From Acidobacteriota bacterium (GTDB lineage Bacteria; Acidobacteriota; Aminicenantia; Aminicenantales; Saccharicenantaceae): a stretch of DNA of 57,837 bases. Shown here in pieces: positions 41,060 to 48,079 of this stretch. The notes under the pieces are model-generated. The model was not told the origin of the DNA. It made no database searches and was given only the letters and a program-made list of their open reading frames with translations. A program made the translations under genes and the position numbers. The first letter of the stretch is position 1. Every line of letters starts with the position of its first letter. Location: positions 1 to 57,837 of the forward strand of contig JAKPCG010000233.1 of NCBI GenBank assembly GCA_029553365.1, read 5' to 3'.

Positions 41060-41615
41060 CTTTTCCTCCTGTTTTTATCGGCACAATCAGAGCGGTGCTG
41101 GCCCAGTCCTGATTTTTTACTTCTCCGTCCAGGCGGGCTATGTCAGAGACGTCTGATAAAATTCTATCCATAACCTGGTAGGCCATTTCGGGATGAGACC
41201 TTTCCCGGCCCCGAATCATGATGGTAATTTTAACCTTATCTCCATCCTCAATGAAGCGGCGAATGTGTTTTAACTTAAAATTGTAATCATGGATGCTTAT
41301 TTTTGGCCTGAATTTAATTTCCTTAATCTGAGCCTGTTTCTGGTGTTTCTTGGCTTCATGCTCTTTTTTGTGGAGTTCATAAAGAAACTTGCCATAATCC
41401 ATGATCCGGCAGACAGGGGGAGTGGCTTGAGGGGCGATTTCAACCAGATCCAGTCCTTTCTCCCGGGCGATAGCCAGGGCCTGAGGGACAGACATTACCC
41501 CTAATTGATTCTTATCTTCATCAATTACTCTAATTTCTGGTGCCCTGATCATTTCATTTATCCTGTGGGGATGCTCCTTAGCTTTTGGGGGACGATAAGG
41601 TTCTCTTTGGAAAAT
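40977..41615 (-). CDS. infC: Translation initiation factor IF-3, predicted AUU start
   Basis: Conserved RINEMIRAPEIRVIDEDKNQLGV...; conserved RINE lies upstream of the first ATG (41552). In-frame ATT at 41615..41613 lies 6 nt after SD AGGAGG (complement of 41622-41627). ORF track starts at the internal ATG. Confidence 0.9.
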   Translation of the reverse strand: MFQREPYRPPKAKEHPHRINEMIRAPEIRVIDEDKNQLGVMSVPQALAIAREKGLDLVEIAPQATPPVCRIMDYGKFLYELHKKEHEAKKHQKQAQIKEIKFRPKISIHDYNFKLKHIRRFIEDGDKVKITIMIRGRERSHPEMAYQVMDRILSDVSDIARLDGEVKNQDWASTALIVPIKTGGKDAKAKNQPGSEKEVQNNRKQEGAPQKS

Positions 41616-41625
41616 AGGTGACCTC

Positions 41626-43548
41626 CTATATTTTTATTTCTAAAGATTTTTCTTGAATTAACTGTTTTAGTCTGGGGAGTAAGGTGTCTATCTTCATCTC
41701 ACCCAGATCGCCCTGACCATGTATTCTCAAGGAGAGACTGCCGCCGTTCATTTCTTTGTCACCGACAATGGCCATGAGTGGAATCTTTTCCATTTCGGCC
41801 TGCCGAATTTTCTTCCCGATTTTTTCTCTGGACTCATCGATCTTAGCTCTCAGGCCTTCGGCTACCAGCCTGGACTGAATTTCTCTGGCATAGGCTTCGT
41901 GGCGGTCGGCAATGGGTAAAATGATCATTTGAACTGGCGCCAGCCAGAGGGGGAAATTCCCCATATAATGCTCAATTAATACCCCGAAAAACCTTTCCAG
42001 GGAACCTAAAAGAGCTCGATGAACCATAAAGGGACGGTGGAAGTTACCATCTTCTCCAACATAGGTCAGATCAAACCTTTCCGACAGGTTAAAGTCCAGC
42101 TGGACGGTTGTACATTGCCATAAACGGCCGATGGCATCTTTGATCTTGATATCTATTTTCGGGCCATAAAAAACGCCTTCACCCTGATCTATCTGATAAG
42201 ACAGGCCTGAGCTTTTTAAAGCTTCTTCCAGGGCCTTTTCCGCCTTGTCCCAGTCGGCCAGGCTGCCCACGTATTTTTCAGGTCTGGTAGCTAAATAAAC
42301 CTGATAATTTTCAAAGCCAAAAGCCCGCAACAGCCTGATGGCCAGGCGAATGACTCCTTTGATTTCATCTTCGAGCTGATCCTCGCGGCAGAAGATATGA
42401 GCATCGTCCTGGGTGAAGCCTCTGACCCGAAGCAGACCGTGGAGAACCCCGCTCCTTTCGTATCTGTAAACTGTACCGAGCTCCGCCCAGCGCAAAGGCA
42501 GCTCCCGGTAAGAGCGTTGCCGGGATTTGTAAGCAATGATATGAAAAGGACAGTTCATAGGTTTGAGTTGATATTGACAGCCTTCCAGTTCCAGGGGCGG
42601 ATACATGGCTTCGTAAAATTCAGTGTGGCCGCTCTTCTTCCAGAGATCAAGTTTGGCTATATGTGGAGAATAGATAAAATCATAGCCATCTTTCAGGTGT
42701 TCTTCTTTCCAGAAATTTTCAATCAAATAGCGAATAATTGCCCCTTTTGGCTGCCAGATGACCAGGCCGGCTCCGAGATCGTCACTGGTATGGAAGAGCC
42801 CGAGTTCCTGGCCCAGGCGGCGGTGATCACGTTTTCTGGCTTCTTCCAGAAAATTCAGATAATCATCAAGTTCTTTCTGGCTGAAGAAGGCCGTTCCATA
42901 AATTCTCTGTAACTGAGGGCCGCGTTCATCACCCTTCCAGTAGGCACCTGAAACCGACAGTAACTTAACATATTTGATATAGCCAGTCGATGGCAGATGT
43001 GGACCGAGGCAGAAATCAATAAAATCTCCCTGTTCATAACAGGTGACTTCAGCTCCACCTTTTTCCTGTATCAGCTCTACCTTTAGCTTCTGGCCGCGGT
43101 CTTCAAAAATCTTGATGGCCTCTTCTTTTTTTAAAACCCGCCGCCGGATAGGCAGGTCCTGGGCCGCTATTTCCCGCATTCTTGACTCAATAGCCACCAG
43201 ATCCTCAGGAGTGAAGGCTTGATCACGAAGAAAATCATAATAGAAACCGGTCTCGGTGGCTGGACCAACTCCGGCCTGGACTCCTGGAAAAAGTTCAAGT
43301 ACGGCCTGGGCCAGAAGGTGAGATGCACTGTGCCAGAGAATCTCCAGAGCTTCGGGATCGCTGGCGGTTACAGGTTCGAGCTCGCGATCGTGGTCGGCCG
43401 GATAGCTCAGATCCAGAAGCTCCTGACCACTTCGGAACAACAGAGGTTTTTCTTCAAGTCTGAGCTGTGGTCTAAGTTCTGATAGAGGTGTCCCTTTGGG
43501 TAAAGAAAAAATAGACTTCCCAACTTTAATTTTGATTAATTCTTCCAT
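41626..43548 (-). CDS. thrS: Threonine-tRNA ligase
   Basis: TGS domain, LWHSASHLLAQAVLELFP, YKSRQRSYRELPLRWAELGTVYRYERSGVLHGLLRVRGFTQDDAHIFCREDQ, PFMVHRALLGSLERFFGVLIEHY. Confidence 0.97.
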   Translation of the reverse strand: MEELIKIKVGKSIFSLPKGTPLSELRPQLRLEEKPLLFRSGQELLDLSYPADHDRELEPVTASDPEALEILWHSASHLLAQAVLELFPGVQAGVGPATETGFYYDFLRDQAFTPEDLVAIESRMREIAAQDLPIRRRVLKKEEAIKIFEDRGQKLKVELIQEKGGAEVTCYEQGDFIDFCLGPHLPSTGYIKYVKLLSVSGAYWKGDERGPQLQRIYGTAFFSQKELDDYLNFLEEARKRDHRRLGQELGLFHTSDDLGAGLVIWQPKGAIIRYLIENFWKEEHLKDGYDFIYSPHIAKLDLWKKSGHTEFYEAMYPPLELEGCQYQLKPMNCPFHIIAYKSRQRSYRELPLRWAELGTVYRYERSGVLHGLLRVRGFTQDDAHIFCREDQLEDEIKGVIRLAIRLLRAFGFENYQVYLATRPEKYVGSLADWDKAEKALEEALKSSGLSYQIDQGEGVFYGPKIDIKIKDAIGRLWQCTTVQLDFNLSERFDLTYVGEDGNFHRPFMVHRALLGSLERFFGVLIEHYMGNFPLWLAPVQMIILPIADRHEAYAREIQSRLVAEGLRAKIDESREKIGKKIRQAEMEKIPLMAIVGDKEMNGGSLSLRIHGQGDLGEMKIDTLLPRLKQLIQEKSLEIKI

Positions 43549-43622
43549 TGACTCAACTTAGCTTTGATCTTTATTCTACCATAAACAAAACTGACCTTTA
43601 TACCCGCAAAAATCAGAGGTAA

Positions 43623-43697
43623 TGGTAGGCGCGGAGGGGATTGAACCCACGGCCTCTTCCGCGTCAAGGAAGCGCTCTCCCACTGAGCTACGCGCCT
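43623..43697 (-). tRNA. tRNA-Val (anticodon GAC)
   Basis: AGGCGCG TA GCTC AGTGGGA GAGC G CTTCC TTGACGC GGAAG AGGCC GTGGG TTCAATC CCCTC CGCGCCT A CCA; full cloverleaf with one T-T mismatch in the T stem; encoded CCA. Confidence 0.96.
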
Positions 43698-43889
43698 GCC
43701 AGCTATTTCAAGGCTTCTATATATTAATGAAATCCCCCTTAACCTGTCAAGTTAGGGGCTGGCTGAGCTCTATAGTAGCTGAAATGAAACCTTAAACATT
43801 TAAAAAAAGAAAAATCCAGCTGGATAACCTGTGCAGCTTTTGAGTAAATAATCGGCAGCAGGCTTTTTATGCTCTTAAAGCCAGACTGA

Positions 43890-43900
43890 GCTATAATAAT
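43890..43900 (+). promoter_or_regulatory. -10 element GCTATAATAAT immediately before the phosphodiesterase ATG
   Basis: Exact copy of the purF element; TATAAT 43892-43897, ATG at 43904. Confidence 0.45.
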
Positions 43901-43903
43901 AGT

Positions 43904-44374
43904 ATGATCGGGATTATGTCAGATTCGCATGACAATCTGGTAGCCATTAACAAAGCTATCGACATCTTTAATCGAGCTGATTGCTCACTGGTAATACATG
44001 CCGGGGACATCATTGCTCCTTTTGCTGCCCAGGAGTTAAGGAAACTGAAATGCCCGGTTAAAGCTGTTTTTGGCAATTGTGACGGAGAAAAGGATGGTTT
44101 GATTAAAGTTTTTAAGGATCTGGGGGAAATCAAGCCTGCTCCTTTTAGCTTTATTGAAGATAACAGGCGCTTTATTGTCTCCCACTATCCTCTTGAAGAT
44201 GTTCAGGAAGAAGTAGATATCATCGTTTTTGGCCATACTCATCGTTCTCAGGTAAGCCAGCAGGGAGAACTTTTGGTCATTAATCCCGGCGAAACAGGTG
44301 GCTGGGTAAAAGGGGTTAGCACGGTTGTCCTGCTGGAAGCGGAAAAGATGTCGGCAGACATAATAATATTATGA
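43904..44374 (+). CDS. YfcE/MJ0936-family metallophosphodiesterase
   Basis: MIGIMSDSHDNLVAINKAI, VIHAGDIIAPFAA, AVFGNCDGE, IVFGHTHRSQV, LVINPGETGGW. Confidence 0.93.
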   Translation: MIGIMSDSHDNLVAINKAIDIFNRADCSLVIHAGDIIAPFAAQELRKLKCPVKAVFGNCDGEKDGLIKVFKDLGEIKPAPFSFIEDNRRFIVSHYPLEDVQEEVDIIVFGHTHRSQVSQQGELLVINPGETGGWVKGVSTVVLLEAEKMSADIIIL

Positions 44375-44464
44375 TCAGAGAGCTCAAGCCAGAAGCTTCG
44401 GCCTCCGCGGAGATTTATGTGAAGAGAGCCTTGGTCATAGAATAGATAAGGAAGAAGGAAACCA

Positions 44465-44605
44465 ATGGGTAAGGGACTTGGTAATCGTCAAAAGCCAGGC
44501 TGGCAACGGGTAAGAAAAGTTGAGTCTAAAAACCACAAAAAACTTTTAAAAGAGCTTCAAGGGGGGAAAAAGCCAGCCAGGCCCGTGAAAAAAGTTCCCC
44601 ATTAA
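44465..44605 (+). CDS. Small basic hypothetical protein (46 aa)
   Basis: MGKGLGNRQKPGWQRVRKVESKNHKKLLKELQGGKKPARPVKKVPH*; SD-like AAGAAGGAAA 4-5 nt upstream; absent from the supplied ORF track because of its length. Confidence 0.5.
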   Translation: MGKGLGNRQKPGWQRVRKVESKNHKKLLKELQGGKKPARPVKKVPH

Positions 44606-44699
44606 GGGTTTGCCTGTTTTTCGAAGAGAACTGCCAGACTCCCGAGAAGATAACCAGTTGGATTTCATCTGTGAAATAGCTCTAGCCGACAGGTTCAAT

Positions 44700-44729
44700 T
44701 AGACTTTAAGGCCCCATTTTTGCTATACT
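44700..44729 (+). promoter_or_regulatory. Promoter upstream of the cyclic-2,3-DPG synthetase-like gene
   Basis: TAGACT - 18 nt - TATACT with extended -10 (TTGCTATACT). Confidence 0.5.
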
Positions 44730-44789
44730 TATAGTTCTTAATAGCCGCCTGGTGGCTATCAAGTAAAAACTATTATAAGGAGCTTAAAA

Positions 44790-46094
44790 ATGAGAAAAGT
44801 CATTATCATGGGAGCTGCAGGCCGCGATTTTCACAATTTTAATGTCTATTTTCGCGACAATCCTGATTACCGGGTAGTTGCTTTTACTGCTACTCAGATT
44901 CCTGATATTGAAGGCAGAAAATATCCGGCTGCTCTGGCCGGGAAGCTCTATCCCAGGGGGATACCGATTTATTCGGAAGCGGAGTTGACCGATCTAATTA
45001 AGGAACATAAGGTTGATGAAGTACATTTTGCCTACAGTGACGTTCCCCATGAATATGTCATGCATAAAGCTTCCGAAGCAATGGCAGCCGGAGCCAGTTT
45101 TGTTCTGCTCGGGCCGGCTGATACCATGATCAAGAGCCGCAAACCGGTAATATCAGTTTGCGCGGTCAGAACCGGGTCAGGCAAGAGCCAGACAACCAGA
45201 AAAGTGGCTCTCACCCTGAAAGCCAAAGGACGCCGGGTAGTGGTTATCAGGCATCCCATGCCCTATGGTGATCTGGAAAAACAGAAAGTTCAGAGATTTG
45301 CTACCTACGAGGATCTCGATCGCCATGAATGTACGATTGAAGAAAGGGAAGAATACGAACCTCATATTGACAATGGCATTATTGTTTATGCTGGCGTTGA
45401 TTATGGAGCTATTCTGAAACAGGCCGAAAAAGAGGCGGATATCATCCTCTGGGATGGCGGCAACAATGATTTCCCTTTTTATAAATCAGATCTGGAAATT
45501 GTGGTGGTGGATCCACATCGGGCCGGTCATGAATTGAGCTATCATCCCGGGGAAACCAATTTCCGGCGGGCTGATGTTTATGTGGTCAATAAAATGGATA
45601 CGGCGGAGCCGGAAAAGGTTAAGCTGGTTATGGATAACATTAAGAAGATTAATCCGAAGGCAAAGGTCATAAAGGCCAACTCTCCAATTTTTGTCGAGGA
45701 TGGGTCTCAGATTAAGGGTAAGAGAGTGCTGGTCATTGAGGATGGCCCGACCCTGACCCACGGTGGCATGCGTTATGGGGCAGGCATTGTAGCTGCCCAG
45801 CAGTATCAGGCGGCGGAGATTATTGACCCCAGGCCCTATGCTGTGGGCAGCATCAAAAAGACCTTTGAAAAGTATAGTCATTTAGATAAAGTGCTCCCGG
45901 CCATGGGCTATGGAGAAAAGCAGACAAGAGAACTGGCTGCTACCATCAACAAAATAGACTGCGATCTGGTCATCAGCGCTACTCCGATCGATTTAAACCG
46001 GGTGATCAAAGTCAACAAGCCGATGCTTCGTGTTCGCTACGAACTGGAAGAAATTGGCCAGCCCAATCTCAAGTCTGTCCTGAAAGATTTTTAG
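44790..46094 (+). CDS. Cyclic 2,3-diphosphoglycerate synthetase-like P-loop protein
   Basis: MRKVIIMGAAGRDFHNFNVYFRDNPDYRVVAFTATQIPDIEGRKYP, P-loop CAVRTGSGKSQTTRKVA, WDGGNNDFPFYKSDLEIVVVDPHRAGHE; resembles archaeal CpgS-annotated proteins by memory, not by search. Confidence 0.8.
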   Translation: MRKVIIMGAAGRDFHNFNVYFRDNPDYRVVAFTATQIPDIEGRKYPAALAGKLYPRGIPIYSEAELTDLIKEHKVDEVHFAYSDVPHEYVMHKASEAMAAGASFVLLGPADTMIKSRKPVISVCAVRTGSGKSQTTRKVALTLKAKGRRVVVIRHPMPYGDLEKQKVQRFATYEDLDRHECTIEEREEYEPHIDNGIIVYAGVDYGAILKQAEKEADIILWDGGNNDFPFYKSDLEIVVVDPHRAGHELSYHPGETNFRRADVYVVNKMDTAEPEKVKLVMDNIKKINPKAKVIKANSPIFVEDGSQIKGKRVLVIEDGPTLTHGGMRYGAGIVAAQQYQAAEIIDPRPYAVGSIKKTFEKYSHLDKVLPAMGYGEKQTRELAATINKIDCDLVISATPIDLNRVIKVNKPMLRVRYELEEIGQPNLKSVLKDF

Positions 46095-46172
46095 ACCTGT
46101 TTGACAGCCGACAGCCGGTCTTAGGGTAAAAATTAAAGAGGGTAGAAAAGGCAAGTATTAAGGCGGCAAAAG

Positions 46173-47159
46173 ATGAAGGCGAAAATTGCACTGATCGCTT
46201 TTGGCGGCAATGCTATATTGCCTGAAAACCAGAAAGGTTTACAGGAAGAGCAAATGCACCAGGCCCAGAAGGCAGCTGAACTCATGGTGCAAATCATCAA
46301 AAAAGGCTATGAGCTCATTGTCGTTCATGGTAATGGCCCCCAGGTGGGGAATTTGCTGATTCAGATGGAAGAGGCTGCTAACAAGATTCCTCCTTTCAGT
46401 CTGGAAGTCTGTGATGCTATGACGGAAGGCAGTATGGGTTTCATGCTGGAAAAAGCTATTATCAATGAACTCCGCCGGCAGTCGATAGATAAGGATGTTG
46501 CTACCCTGATTACCGAGGTGGTAGTGGACAAAAATGATCCTGCTTTTGGGAAGCCGACCAAGCCAATTGGGCCTTTTTATCCTAAATTCAGGGCTCAGCA
46601 GCTGGCCCGGCAAAAAAAATGGACAATGGTAGAAGATGCGGGTCGCGGTTTTCGCCGGGTGGTTCCTTCTCCCCGGCCGATTGATATTGTGCCCAAGTGG
46701 ATCATCAGAGACCTGGTAATGTCTGGCCGGGTGGTGATCGCCGCTGGCGGCGGGGGTATACCGGTCATAATCAACAGCCGGGGCCTGTACGAAGGCGTGG
46801 AAGCCGTTATTGATAAAGATTATGCTTCCAGCTTGCTGGCCAGAGAAGTAGGAGTCGAGCTGTTTATCATTCTGACTGGCATTTCCAGGGTGTATTATCA
46901 TTTTGGCCAGCCGGACCAGAAACCGTTGTCTACCATTACGGTAGAAGAAGCCAAAAAATTCCTGGAGCAGGGAGAGTTTCCACCTGGTTCAATGGGTCCC
47001 AAGATCAGGGCAGCCATAGAATATATTGAGGCTGGAGGAAAGGAAGTCCTGATTACTTCAGCCAGCCATTTAAAGGCAGCACTGATCAATCGTTCCGGGA
47101 CAAGAATTGTGGCCAGTATTCCAGTAAGTTCAAATATAGAGATAGGAGGAGAACAATGA
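46173..47159 (+). CDS. arcC: Carbamate kinase
   Basis: IALIAFGGNAILPENQKG, VVHGNGPQVGNLL, FRRVVPSPRPIDIVPKWIIRDLV, VIAAGGGGIPVI, GSMGPKIRAAIEYIEAGGKEVLITS. Confidence 0.96.
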   Translation: MKAKIALIAFGGNAILPENQKGLQEEQMHQAQKAAELMVQIIKKGYELIVVHGNGPQVGNLLIQMEEAANKIPPFSLEVCDAMTEGSMGFMLEKAIINELRRQSIDKDVATLITEVVVDKNDPAFGKPTKPIGPFYPKFRAQQLARQKKWTMVEDAGRGFRRVVPSPRPIDIVPKWIIRDLVMSGRVVIAAGGGGIPVIINSRGLYEGVEAVIDKDYASSLLAREVGVELFIILTGISRVYYHFGQPDQKPLSTITVEEAKKFLEQGEFPPGSMGPKIRAAIEYIEAGGKEVLITSASHLKAALINRSGTRIVASIPVSSNIEIGGEQ

Positions 47160-48076
47160 AAAAAGATTTCATTACGATACATGAACTGAGCCGTTATGAG
47201 TTTAATGAAATCCTGGATTTAACCACCAAAATGAAAAAAAACCCGGAGAAATACCGCTCGGTCCTCAAAGATAAGATTCTGGCTATGATTTTCCAGAAGC
47301 CTTCTCTCCGGACAAGAATGACCTTCGAAGTTGGTATGCTCCAGCTGGGTGGTGAGGCTATTTATCTGGCACCTTCTGATATCCAGATGGGTTCGCGGGA
47401 AAGCGTGAGGGATATTGGGAAGAATCTGGAACGCTGGGTAGATGGCATTATGATCAGGACTTTTGGCCACCATATTATTCTCGAGCTGGCTGAAAGCACC
47501 AGAATTCCGGTTATCAATGCTCTAACTGATCTCCTCCACCCCTGCCAGGCCATGGCTGATGTCTTCACCCTGCTCGAAAAAAAAGGCAGTCTGGCTGGTT
47601 TGAAGCTGGCCTATGTTGGCGATGGAAACAATGTAGCTCACAGCCTGATGCTGGCCGCGGCCAAGGCAGGAATGAAAATGGCTGTAGCCACTCCTCCCGG
47701 TTATGAGCCGAAGAAGGAAATTATAGACTGGGCCAGAGAAGACGGACAGGGAACGGATTTTGAACTGACCATTACTCATGATCCGGTGGAGGCAGTTAGA
47801 GAAACTGACGCCGTTTATACGGATGTCTGGGCTTCGATGGGTCAGGAAGCAGAAAAGGAAATTAGGAAGAAGATTTTTTCTCCTTATCAGGTTAATCGTG
47901 AGCTGTTTTCCAAAGCGAAACCGGATGCTTATTTCATGCACTGTCTGCCAGCCCATCGAGGTGAAGAGGTGACTGATGAGATTATCGACTCACCGAATTC
48001 CATCGTCTATGATCAGGCTGAAAATAGATTGCATGTGCAAAAAGTTATCATGATGAATTTAATGGGGAAAAAATAA
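47156..48076 (+). CDS. Ornithine carbamoyltransferase
   Basis: FQKPSLRTRMTFEVGMLQLGG, LHPCQAMADVFTLLE, YTDVWASMGQE, YFMHCLPAHRGEEVTDEII. Anabolic (argF) vs catabolic (arcB) not resolvable. Confidence 0.94.
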   Translation: MKKDFITIHELSRYEFNEILDLTTKMKKNPEKYRSVLKDKILAMIFQKPSLRTRMTFEVGMLQLGGEAIYLAPSDIQMGSRESVRDIGKNLERWVDGIMIRTFGHHIILELAESTRIPVINALTDLLHPCQAMADVFTLLEKKGSLAGLKLAYVGDGNNVAHSLMLAAAKAGMKMAVATPPGYEPKKEIIDWAREDGQGTDFELTITHDPVEAVRETDAVYTDVWASMGQEAEKEIRKKIFSPYQVNRELFSKAKPDAYFMHCLPAHRGEEVTDEIIDSPNSIVYDQAENRLHVQKVIMMNLMGKK

Positions 48077-48079
48077 CCA

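Noticed and set aside
42397-42912. 171-aa plus-strand ORF
   Set aside because: Antisense to conserved thrS.
43549-43622. Possible T-box or thrS operator leader upstream of thrS
   Set aside because: Only 74 nt separates tRNA-Val from thrS, and I see no T-box sequence or tRNA-Thr-like stem; too short to call.
46239-46901. 220-aa minus-strand ORF
   Set aside because: Antisense to the clearly identified carbamate kinase gene.
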